A stretch of DNA of 64,000 nt from Stomorhina lunata (taxonomy: Eukaryota; Arthropoda; Insecta; Diptera; Rhiniidae). Shown here piece by piece: positions 58,501 through 64,000 of the stretch; the stretch's first letter is position 1, and every line of letters begins with the position of its first letter. Where the stretch lies: positions 36,837,792 to 36,901,791 of the forward strand of contig OW121740.1 of NCBI GenBank assembly GCA_933228675.1. The letters run 5' to 3'. The translations under genes were made by a program, and so were the position numbers. The notes beneath the pieces are model-generated. The model did not search any database and was not told the origin of the DNA. It saw only the letters and a list, made by a program, of their open reading frames with translations.

Positions 58501-60137
58501 ACCAACTGGTCCACAGAAACGACCTGTTACATCTCTAGACTTACGTGGCCAACTTACGACAGTAAGCGTTCTGCAATCTTGGTCACCTTTCAGTACCATA
58601 GACTTGGCACACTTATCTCAGTACTCATAGGACTGTATAATAGGTTTACATGCTAGAAGAATTATGTGGGGTTTATATAACTCAAGCGGCTGACGATTGA
58701 GTGAAACTTATATGTGTTTTGTTATTGAAACAAAATACATGTAAATTTCACTCAATCGTCAGACGCTTTAGTTAAATAAACCCCACATTAATCTTTAAAG
58801 CAACGACTACTGCAGAAGTTGTCACAACGTTGAGGAGAAATAAACAATGACTTATCTCCTCTGTCACTGCCCAGCCCTTGCTGATATTAGGACCCTCCAT
58901 CTAGAATTCCCATTTTTGCACGATCTTTCAGAGATCTCGAACATCAACATTCGTAAAATCGGCCCTTCCATACGGTAGACTAGAAATTTTACTTTTTTCT
59001 CTCCCTTGCTGGAATTATAAAGGGACCTCATCATGGTTTGCCTCCTGCCTAACCTAATAGAAGATCACTACTGACATTCAACAGTGGATAGCAATGTGTG
59101 CAGACGAAGTGCGTAACGGACATAAATTGTAGCATTTAACATGTAGAATACAAATTCAAATTCTGGTTCGAACACAAAACCTCTAAAATTGGAATTTATG
59201 GCACCATGTTATTTTATTTTTTGGCATTTTCAACTAATTCCGATAATAATGATTTCTATGACAAACCTGTGTAATAAATGCATTTTTTCTATAAAAACAA
59301 TCAATCGACATTATTAACTTGTAATAATAAAGATTTCTTCTAAATTAAAATCATCCCCAAGTCTTTCTGGGATTTCAAAATCAATTGGTTTCCAGCCATT
59401 TAATTAACAATAAATGTTAAGAAAAATTACAAAAACTAACGTCAACTGTTTTGCCAATAACAATTAAAATTAATTACTACTAAGCAAATAATATAGAAAA
59501 CAAAAAACTAAATTAAATTAACTTTGAAAAAGTAAAAATACTTACAATAACTTGTAGATGTTGCAGTTGAGATTGTTGCTGACTTATCGAGGTAATGACG
59601 TTTGCGTTCACTACGTGTCGAGGGTGGGGGAGTTATTGGCGAAGCAGGTGATATAACTGCTGCTGTTGCTGACAACGATGTTGATGAAGTTGAAGCGTTA
59701 AAAGTTGAGTTACGTGATGAAGTACGTTTAATACTGCTGCCACCGGTGGAGGAGGTTGTAGTGGAATTGTGTTGAATGCTGGTATTAAAAGGTGTTAGCA
59801 ATTGTTGCTGGTTGTGTTGTTCTTGATGTGCTGAAGAGCGTGACTTGCTGCGTGAACGTTTATCGGTTGTTGTTGTTGCTGTTGTAGAGGAGGATTGAGT
59901 AACGGTTAAGTTTTTATTAATATTATTGTTATTATTATGGATTTGCTGTTGATGCTGTTTCTGTTGTTGTTGTTGATGATGTTGTTGCTGTTGCTGTTGC
60001 TGGCGACCTGCACGTCTATTTTTGGCCGTATTCTTATTAGAAGTTTTATTTGTGGTATTTGTTGCATATGTCAATATGCTGCCGTCGTGCCCCTCCGTCA
60101 CTGCAGAGAGCGATTGACAATTAACGGACTCGGCCAT
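25133..60137 (-). CDS. ctrip: E3 ubiquitin-protein ligase TRIP12 orthologue (ctrip), HECT type, 11 coding exons
   Basis: TRIP12 ligases attach ubiquitin to nuclear targets; the fly gene is known for a circadian role. Exons (complement): 59546..60137, 52846..54555, 44717..46729, 43189..43353, 30607..34379, 30197..30536, 29313..30118, 28002..28655, 27742..27930, 27405..27606, 25133..25590. They total 10902 bp, 3633 aa, with every phase consistent. Residues 1-1493 are low-complexity (Gln, His, Ser, Thr) with an acidic block near 695-765. ARM-like repeats span ~1550-1890, WWE ~1920-1990 ([16 protein letters not shown]) and the HECT domain ~3120-3633. The catalytic Cys is residue 3600 in [16 protein letters not shown]; the chain ends FHLS, 33 residues after it, as in human TRIP12. 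It is somewhat longer than the ~3100 aa I recall for the Drosophila protein, mostly from low-complexity runs. Four introns over 1.7 kb are full of repeats. Confidence 0.93.
25591..27404. repeat. ctrip intron 10, tandem-like repeats
   Basis: Between about 26100 and 26760 three to four diverged units of ~130-260 bp repeat: GATCAAATGCACAGTT, TTTTCAGTGGCGCCACCT, TCATACCACTTATAAATG-like, CGTCGGCTCATGCGCAA, then GGTAAAAAAGGG. Positions 25945-26006 hold a 27-bp direct repeat (GGTAATTTGACACCAGAACT). Positions 26760-27350 keep only GGGTAAAAAAGG-type words. Confidence 0.7.
27405..27606 (-). CDS. ctrip: ctrip coding exon 10
   Basis: It reads [31 protein letters not shown] and [18 protein letters not shown]. 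The acceptor TTTTATAG precedes 27606 and the donor GTAAGT is at 27403-27404. Confidence 0.94.
27742..27930 (-). CDS. ctrip: ctrip coding exon 9
   Basis: 63 codons, [20 protein letters not shown] to DAMEKTEK, flanked by TATTACAG and GTAGGT. HECT N lobe. Confidence 0.93.
28002..28655 (-). CDS. ctrip: ctrip coding exon 8 (HECT N lobe)
   Basis: It starts [20 protein letters not shown], the HECT signature, and ends [17 protein letters not shown] before GTAATT (28000-28001). A Ser/Thr/Asn/Gln-rich insert of about 110 residues, with no human counterpart of that length, splits the N lobe. Confidence 0.93.
28656..29312. repeat. ctrip intron 7 with GGCGCCACC-type repeats
   Basis: Units around 28770-29160 share TTTTCAGTGGCGCC, TCATGCGCAA and GATCAAATGCACAGT words with intron 10. 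A few diverged tandem copies. Confidence 0.7.
29313..30118 (-). CDS. ctrip: ctrip coding exon 7
   Basis: It begins [20 protein letters not shown], matching the TRIP12 THTIWYKPV block, and includes [20 protein letters not shown]. It ends LLEIQYENE, the lead-in to the HECT domain. The donor GTAAGG is at 29311-29312. Confidence 0.95.
30197..30536 (-). CDS. ctrip: ctrip coding exon 6
   Basis: It begins [18 protein letters not shown] and contains [11 protein letters not shown] and [19 protein letters not shown], highly conserved in TRIP12. The acceptor TTTTGAATCAG precedes 30536 and the donor GTATTT is at 30195-30196. Introns on both sides are only 70-78 bp. Confidence 0.95.
30607..34379 (-). CDS. 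ctrip: ctrip coding exon 5 (ARM-like and WWE domains)
   Basis: A 3773-bp exon. It starts [15 protein letters not shown], then runs from [17 protein letters not shown] through the ARM-like repeats ([51 protein letters not shown]). WWE follows at about 33110-32890. Next come a Ser/Pro/Gln-rich linker with [11 protein letters not shown] (possible nuclear signal) and a conserved block ending FFNTHQLK at GTGAGT (30605-30606). Confidence 0.95.
35770..37060. repeat. degenerate array of CTTTCGATATCGAAAG-type units
   Basis: Dozens of short irregular units resembling AAAACTTTCGATATCGAAAG followed by CTTTCCTATA fill ~1.3 kb. The perfect 16-bp palindrome occurs at 36277-36292. A family C MITE (36369-36565) interrupts the array. 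Confidence 0.7.
36369..36565. mobile_element. MITE family C, copy in ctrip intron 4
   Basis: CTGGTATATGATGGAAATCG..TTTTCAAATCGTTTGATTTC faces CGGAAATCGTTCGATTTCC..GGCATACCGG. The interior GAGATAATTTCCGGTAATTT matches the copy at 54946. Confidence 0.6.
37562..37807. mobile_element. MITE with perfect 26-bp inverted ends
   Basis: CTGTGGCTTGGTGCTAAAAG.. at 37562-37587 is the exact reverse complement of 37782-37807. ATGT flanks both sides, a likely 4-bp target duplication. 246 bp, non-coding. Confidence 0.8.
38550..38830. repeat. tandem duplication of ~110 bp
   Basis: ATACCTAGCCGATATTTCTA is repeated with a 26-bp shift at 38567-38610. A longer unit (CATCTCCGGCGCTTAATGCT.. GTAGCCCCACCC) recurs as CATCTCCGAATCTTAATGCC.. 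GTAGCCCCGCC 110 bp on. Confidence 0.6.
38964..39672 (-). mobile_element. pogo/Tigger-type transposon derivative
   Basis: The terminal repeats start CAGTGGAATCGCAATAGAGT and CAGTGCAATCGCAATAGAGT (23 of 24 positions match). TA flanks both edges (38962-38963, 39673-39674). The word TTCACTCTATT recurs subterminally in both orientations. It keeps only the C-terminal end of a transposase. Confidence 0.85.
39098..39379 (-). pseudogene. C-terminal remnant of a pogo/Tigger transposase
   Basis: 93 codons on the minus strand: acidic ETDTDIEE, then [29 protein letters not shown] and TLENYFTPL to the stop. The order (helical tail, then TLxxYF at the end) resembles the tail of CENP-B/jerky-type transposases. 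No DDE core remains. Confidence 0.6.
40459..41754 (+). mobile_element. DD37E Tc1/mariner-type transposon, nearly intact
   Basis: The ends AAGAGTGTTCTAA (40459) and the complement of TTAGAGCACTCTT (41742-41754) form terminal repeats. TA flanks both sides (40457-40458, 41755-41756). 1296 bp, one transposase gene. Confidence 0.85.
40614..41623 (+). pseudogene. DD37E transposase with one stop and one frameshift
   Basis: ATG at 40614. An N-terminal helix-turn-helix ([20 protein letters not shown]) and a second one ([16 protein letters not shown]) come first. The first catalytic Asp is in VMDDETYV, the second in [12 protein letters not shown], and Glu is in [13 protein letters not shown]; second Asp and Glu are 37 residues apart. 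A TAA at 41094-41096 interrupts [14 protein letters not shown] 1-bp shift near 41155-41175 moves the frame to [17 protein letters not shown], which runs to 41623. All three catalytic residues survive. It is a young copy that probably cannot make active protein. Confidence 0.85.
41801..42152. mobile_element. MITE family B, copy 3
   Basis: Ends CAGGCATGTCACGAATTCC and TTCTGTGACATGGCTG, flanked by TAT (41798-41800, 42153-42155). Longest of the three copies (352 bp). Confidence 0.8.
43189..43353 (-). CDS. ctrip: ctrip coding exon 4 (165 bp, phase 1-1)
   Basis: The acceptor ATAACCTCAG precedes 43353 and the donor GTAATA is at 43187-43188. It encodes [18 protein letters not shown], a Pro-rich run ([14 protein letters not shown]) and QTNNSG. 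A third frame-neutral exon in a row. Confidence 0.78.
43354..44716. other. ctrip intron 3
   Basis: AT-rich, 1.36 kb. No mobile element or gene recognised. Confidence 0.7.
44717..46729 (-). CDS. ctrip: ctrip coding exon 3 (2013 bp, phase 1-1)
   Basis: It starts [15 protein letters not shown] after a weak acceptor (CAAATCAAG) and ends NKTTSG at a GTAAGT donor (44715-44716). It has very high Gln/His/Ser/Pro content with many CAG/CAT runs and one basic stretch ([18 protein letters not shown]). It is frame-neutral, so it may be an optional exon. The acceptor is the least certain boundary of the gene. Confidence 0.75.
47239..47845. repeat. 11-bp minisatellite AACTGAACTAG, ~55 copies
   Basis: The sequence shifts by one base every 10-base block, so the period is 11. 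It is almost uniform for ~600 bp. Edge units vary (GAACTGAACTGAAACTGAAC at the left, AGAATTGAACTGAATAGG at the right). Confidence 0.95.
48349..48471. mobile_element. short Tc1-type MITE
   Basis: CACTGCTGGTCAAATGATTA and the complement of ATGTCCGGCAGTG are inverted ends, with TA at both edges (48347-48348, 48472-48473). 123 bp. Confidence 0.65.
49237..49732. repeat. 11-bp minisatellite AACAGAACTAG, ~45 copies
   Basis: The same 11-bp period and strand as the array at 47239, differing at one base of the unit. One internal variant (AACAAAACTAG) at ~49665. Confidence 0.95.
49733..49822. repeat. TTCAATTGAAATTGA repeats
   Basis: Several units of ATTCAATTGAAATTGAGAAA, each with the TTCAATTGAA palindrome. 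The same words recur at 50600-50815 and 51346-51545. Confidence 0.8.
49823..50596 (+). repeat. family A, copy 4
   Basis: Full length from ACAAGTAAGAAAGTGTTATA to GGTGGTGAAGGGCATAAT. Its 3' half is the start of the 731-bp tandem duplication. Confidence 0.8.
50176..51637. repeat. tandem duplication, two 731-bp units
   Basis: ATGGTCAAATGTGAACCGAT starts at 50176 and 50907. Each unit holds the 3' half of family A, the TTCAATTGAA-type repeats and a tail with AGAACGAGAACTAGTACAAC. They differ by few substitutions and by a small gap in unit 1 (the ATTATCAAAAAATCTGATCT part is present only in unit 2). Confidence 0.85.
51780..52020. repeat. degenerate AACTGATCTAAA-type array
   Basis: Scattered units GAACTGATCTAAAACTGA, GAACTGATATAAAAATG and AACTGATCTAC suggest an old relative of the 11-bp minisatellites, heavily diverged. 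Confidence 0.5.
52846..54555 (-). CDS. ctrip: ctrip coding exon 2 (1710 bp, phase 1-1)
   Basis: The acceptor TCTCTTTTAG precedes 54555 and the donor GTATGT is at 52844-52845. It begins [20 protein letters not shown]. Poly-Gln, Ser/Thr and a long Asp/Glu tract follow. Its length is a multiple of 3, so skipping it would keep the frame. Confidence 0.88.
54671..55537. mobile_element. mariner relic carrying a MITE insertion
   Basis: The ends CGAGGGCGGGTCAATCAG and the complement of TTATTGACCAGCCCTCG are the TACGAGGG-type terminal repeats, with TA outside. The plus strand keeps broken pieces [29 protein letters not shown] and [12 protein letters not shown] of a mariner transposase. A 230-bp MITE (54946-55175) splits it. 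Confidence 0.75.
54946..55175. mobile_element. MITE family C, copy in ctrip intron 1
   Basis: CAGGTATGTGATGGAAAACG and the complement of TTTTCCATCACATACCTG are the ends, with ATCGATCGATTT-type arms inward. TAT flanks both sides. It is absent from the duplicate mariner at 55829. Confidence 0.8.
55829..56658. repeat. second copy of the mariner relic and its 3' flank
   Basis: It matches 54717-55741 without the MITE and includes 200 bp of non-mariner flank (CTTGAGACCCCAGTG .. GATCCTGACAGCGACTAATA). It lacks the left terminal repeat. It keeps [16 protein letters not shown] C-terminal pieces that copy 1 has lost. Confidence 0.8.
56640..59060 (+). mobile_element. LINE remnant with reverse transcriptase and RNase H pieces
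   Basis: Positions 56990-57220 read [20 protein letters not shown] and [19 protein letters not shown]: the reverse transcriptase with its YADD catalytic loop. Positions 58375-58600 read [10 protein letters not shown] (RNase H; Asp changed to Glu), [13 protein letters not shown] and [14 protein letters not shown]. Positions 58855-58975 hold a [10 protein letters not shown] tail. Many stops. The 3' end matches 8400-8905. A small MITE interrupts it at 58664. Confidence 0.8.
58664..58788. mobile_element. MITE in the LINE remnant
   Basis: TGTGGGGTTTATATAACTCA .. CTGACGATTGAGTGAAA and its near-complement (58748-58788) form a 125-bp hairpin, with TTA at both sides. Confidence 0.75.
59546..60137 (-). 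CDS. ctrip: ctrip coding exon 1
   Basis: The ATG at 60135-60137 opens [19 protein letters not shown]. The 197 codons plus one base hold a Gln/His run, an Asn run and SRSKSRS. The donor GTAAGTATTT is at 59544-59545, phase 1. A GTG three codons upstream is not a likely start. Confidence 0.85.
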
Positions 60138-61016
60138 AGACGACACTTAACCGCACATTCAATCCCACTAAACATGCCCCCGTCGCAACACGTTTATTTT
60201 TTTCTGAGATCTAACACTTTTTATTCTATTTATCAAACAAAAAATTTTTAAAAATTAAATTTTCAAAATTGATTTTTTTTTCTTTCACGAAATGAAAATT
60301 TCAGTATTTCTTGCGATAAAACACTAAATTTTTCAAATGAATTTATTTTTTGAAATATTTCTTATTTTAAAACTTTTCTTTTAAGTTTTCAATGCACTTT
60401 TTCTTTAATTCTTGTATTTTTAAAGAAAATCTTGTTTTATATTAAATATATATCTTTTATTTCAATTGTTTTATTTTATTTTGTTTTTAAACGTTCAGTC
60501 CAATTTCTGATTCAAGTTTTTCTTAGTCCAAAAAACTATTGGTTAAAAATGGGACCTGAAAATATACAAAAAAAGAAAAGATAAAATTAGTTTTTTGTTT
60601 ACATTAAATTTTTTAATAAAAAAATTTGAAAATACATAAAATTTTGCCAATATTTCTAAAAAATAAAATGTTTTTAAAATCTCTACACAATTTGTTTTGT
60701 CATACAAATTTTTTTTTTTAAATATTTTATTTAAATTTGATGATTATTTCTAGGTTGGAAAAATACAATCGTTTATATTGTTGCCAATAATCTGGAAATT
60801 AAGTCCAGTTGTATATGAAAATTCTCTGAATTAAAAATAAATATTTGTCAATATTTATAGAAAGACTAACACTTCAAACAAATACTTTATAATATAAATT
60901 TGTTGTACTTCCATGCATTAATTGCTGTATGGTCCCTTCGATAAGTCCCATAAAAAGAGAGTATACCGCTTTACTTTAACAATTAATGGAGACGATTATC
61001 CAATAACCCAGTAAGG
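60138..61016. promoter_or_regulatory. upstream region of ctrip coding exon 1
   Basis: AT-rich; probably holds the 5' UTR and may hold a promoter or an upstream non-coding exon. No boundary could be fixed. Confidence 0.3.
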
Positions 61017-61757
61017 AACAAGTAAGAAAAGCTATAGTCGGTCAAGCCCGACTATATCATACCCTTCACTACTAAGGTCGAATATGGACCAACAATTAAA
61101 CAAGTCTTAGAGACATAGATATATATACTATGTGCTATTTTTTCAAAATTTCGAGATTTATATCATTTCCGGCTAAGGGCCTGATATGGGAGCTAAGGTC
61201 AATTGTGGACCGATTGTTACCAAATTTTGGTTATTGGTTCATATTTATAAAATATTTATTTGTGCAAAGTTTAAGTAATCAAATGCATTTATCTATGGAG
61301 TTATTACTTTTTTGTGCTTTTATGTGTATATAAAGGTCTTTTGAGAATGTGTCTTGTATGGGAGGTATGGTCGAATATGGGCCGATTTCTACAAAATTAG
61401 GAACACTCATTAAGGTGTTGATAAGCAATATTTGAATATTATTAAAATACAACTAAATTTGTGGCTGTAAAAGATCAAAAACTCTATTCCGGGAAGTCAC
61501 CCCTATGGAAGGTACCCGAAATAGTAATCCCATTTCACCCAAAAAGAATAGGGATCATATTTGGTCCTTGGACCAAAGTATGAGCCTGTGCCAAATTTCA
61601 TCAAATTATCTTTAAAGTTACGACCTGTAGAATAATAACAAGCTTGCATGGATAACCGCCCAACCATCCGGACGGACATCGTTAAAGCATTTCCATGCGT
61701 TACAAACACCAGCACAAACCCAATATACCCTTTCCACCTAGGGTGGTGAAGGGTATA
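61017..61757 (+). repeat. family A, diverged copy
   Basis: ACAAGTAAGAAAAGCTATAG at the start and GGTGGTGAAGGGTATAA at the end. The interior differs from the other copies more than they differ from one another. Confidence 0.7.
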
Positions 61758-62620
61758 AAAATGGTTTATTCTCAAATTGAGGATGATTTGAAAATAAATG
61801 TTTCTTCAAAGGTCAAACGTTTGATACTGATTTGATACTGATTTGAAAATAATAGCGTTCTCAACAAAAAGGGGACTTTATTATCAAATTGAGAAATGCC
61901 TTTATTGTCAAAACATTATCAAACCTCATTCTCAAAGGTTTTTCAAATGTGGATATCATCTACATGTGAAACATAAATAAAATGACGTCGTATTTTAGAG
62001 TTTGTTAGGTAAAAACAACTTTTAAGAAACTAAGAAAATTTGGTTATGTATTTGAATATTATTGAAATTTTACCCTACTCCCCAATAGGTGGGTGGATGG
62101 ACAACCATGTAAACTTTAATCGAAATAATTTGATATAATTTGGCTTCGGTCTATTACAATTTAAATTGGCCGATTGGCCCATAATTTCGGGTGACTTTTT
62201 TCAAGTAAGGTTCAATAGTCAAATATGGTTCAATTTTAAAAAATCCCAAGGAAATAATGAATCTCTATGAAATACCATAGCCATTCCTATAAAATATCTT
62301 AAACATTAAATTGTTTTTTAATATACATACATTTTTAGGTTTGAAAAAAATTTGAAATAAGGTTTGATATTAAATTTAGATAACACCATTTTTAAAAATA
62401 ATTTCACACCATCTTAGGGTTTGATAATGATTTGAGAATAACCTTTATTATCAAATTGAGAAGCTGTAATTTTTCAAACGTTTATTCTCAAATGAACCTT
62501 CATTTGAAAATAAATGTGAATCTCAAACATCTGTTCAGATTTGAAAAAGTTTGAAAAAAACATTTGATTTCAAATGTAAGTCATCATATTTCAAACGTTT
62601 GACACTGTTCTTACTGGAAA
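61758..62620. repeat. AT-rich segment rich in TTTGAAAATAA words
   Basis: Words such as TTTATTCTCAAATTGAGGA, GATTTGAAAATAAATGT and CAAACGTTTGA recur in both orientations. Likely a decayed repeat. No gene. Confidence 0.45.
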
Positions 62621-63410
62621 GAAGAAGCTAAGGTACACATACGTGCTCATGAAATGTATGTTTGTGTATGTGTTTTTCATTGTTCTTTATTCACTTTAAT
62701 TTCACTTTTGACAGAAAATATCTATATATTGTTCATAATTGGCATTACACATTTTGAACGATATTTAGTAAAAATATTGAAAATGTTTTTTTTTTTATTT
62801 TAACGAATCTAAAATACCATTGAAGACATTGCAAATATACTAATCCTTGCTAAATTACTATAATTGGCAACACTTCTAAACAACTATTGCAACTATTTCA
62901 AAAATTGTAAACATGCCCCCAATTGAAAGATTCATTTTTGATAACCACAACCGGTTCAAAACCCCCGATTTACATAGATTTTGTTGGTTGGCATTTTAAA
63001 TAGTACGAATTTTCATATGCGTCATTATACGAAATAGTTTTGAGTCGTCATAAATTTTAAATGCGTCTTTGGTATTACGATTTGCGTATTTTCGCACAAC
63101 GTCATATTTTGTTTATCTAAAATTAGAATTTCATTTTTCAAAAACGCAATACAATTTAAGGTGCAGAACCTTTTTTAACTATATCGCTACATGAAAACAA
63201 AATTCAGAACGCAGATGAAATTTTTTGCAACCAAGAATTTTGTAGTAATAAATTTACAACATTTGGCCATAGCACTCACATAAGACAAAATTCAAATACG
63301 TTGGAACTTTGTATACCTTTTACAACCATAGGTGCAAAGGGTATAGAAAAATTAATCTGACACCAACATTAAGGTATTAAAACTTCTCAGAATCACTTTC
63401 TGAGTAGATC
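62621..63410. other. no gene recognised
   Basis: AT-rich. Near 63308-63345 TATACCTTTTACAACCATAG and GTGCAAAGGGTATAG are a last family A-like relic. Confidence 0.4.
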
Positions 63411-63539
63411 TAACGATGTCTAACGTCCCTCGTGCTGACGATCTGGAGTCAATGAAAGTTTGTTGTCAACATACAGGTCATAACTTTAAAGATAATTTTA
63501 TAAAATTTGGCACTAACATTTCCTTTCATCCAAGGATAG

Positions 63540-64000
63540 ACTGTGTTTCAACGGTGTCTGGCAGATACCTTAACGCCTCAGTCAGTATCGTGTCGCTCTC
63601 GCAACCAAACAATCGACCAGATCCTGAAGGATCTAGGGATCCGCTGGTCGGAGAGACCCAGAAAGAACAGTCTGGCTCTACTCAACGGCTATCACACAAT
63701 GCGCAGTAGAGGTCTAGCTGGATTCGGACGCAAAGGGCGATGTCAAAGTGACACCGAATTTGGGTCAGAGTTCAGATGGATCTCTTTTGAGATCTCTGGT
63801 AGCAGTGGTGAATGAGAGCGAGGCTGAACTGGTTCCGGAAGCCCAGACAGATCAACCTGACTGCACCGACAGATGGATCTCTTTTGAGATCTCTGGTAGC
63901 AGTGGTGAAGGAGAGCCAGGCTGAACTGGTTCCGGAAGCCCAGACAGATCAACATGACTGCACCGACAGCACTGACGCTACTCAGGTCTCTGAGGTTATC
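63540..64000. repeat. GC-richer segment with a 97-bp tandem duplication
   Basis: Units 63775-63871 and 63872-63968 are nearly identical (start GATGGATCTCTTTTGAGATC). The base composition is clearly richer in G and C than the rest of the spacer. In one frame each unit reads DGSLLRSLVAVV..ESxAELVPEAQTDQ, but a 97-bp unit shifts the frame, and an in-frame TAG lies upstream. It could be the edge of a retroelement or a gene outside the window. Confidence 0.6.

Larger units (their letters stand above)
54556..59545. other. ctrip intron 1
   Basis: A 5.0 kb intron carrying a duplicated mariner relic (54671-56658), a LINE remnant (56640-59060) and AT-rich spacers. Confidence 0.85.

Overview
The window is nuclear DNA of a higher fly. 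It is AT-rich, its genes are split by introns with GT..AG borders, and its proteins carry the long Gln/His/Ser/Asn runs usual in dipterans. The intergenic DNA and introns are packed with Tc1/mariner, hAT, piggyBac-like, RTE-like and other non-LTR remains. Gene content and transposon load suggest a calyptrate such as a blow fly, but that is inference; no species marker is visible.

Three protein-coding genes are supported, all on the minus strand. (1) Positions 196-1809 hold the first five coding exons of a CCDC39 orthologue, an axonemal ruler coiled-coil protein; the gene runs off the left edge. (2) Positions 5521-11650 hold a three-exon C2H2 zinc-finger gene (712 aa, eight finger-like units) with a 3.9 kb first intron. 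(3) Positions 25133-60137 hold an apparently complete coding region, in 11 exons (3633 codons plus stop), of the TRIP12-type HECT E3 ubiquitin ligase, ctrip in Drosophila. It carries ARM-like repeats, a WWE domain and a C-terminal HECT domain with the catalytic Cys. All exon phases join cleanly.

The rest is mobile or repetitive DNA. 1.8-5.5 kb holds DD41D mariner copies, a small palindromic element and an inverted RTE-like remnant. 6.4-10.3 kb (zinc-finger intron) holds a second RTE-like remnant, RNase H-bearing LINE pieces and one copy of a dispersed ~0.75 kb repeat (family A here). 11.7-25.1 kb (intergenic) holds another LINE piece, a 0.5 kb palindrome, broken mariners, several MITEs and a hAT element nested inside a piggyBac-like MITE. 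ctrip intron 4 (34.4-43.2 kb) holds a degenerate palindromic array, a pogo/Tigger-type element and a nearly intact DD37E transposon. ctrip intron 2 (46.7-52.8 kb) holds two large 11-bp minisatellites and a 731-bp tandem duplication. ctrip intron 1 (54.6-59.5 kb) holds a duplicated mariner relic and a LINE remnant. 60.1-64 kb is upstream of the ctrip start and ends in GC-richer DNA with a 97-bp tandem repeat.

The three genes share no evident pathway: one builds cilia or flagella, one is probably a DNA-binding regulator, one is a ubiquitin ligase. I found no new multi-gene system. The most informative structures are nested or duplicated repeats that give relative insertion ages, and the consecutive phase-symmetric low-complexity exons of ctrip. 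No tRNA, rRNA, snRNA or CRISPR array was recognised.
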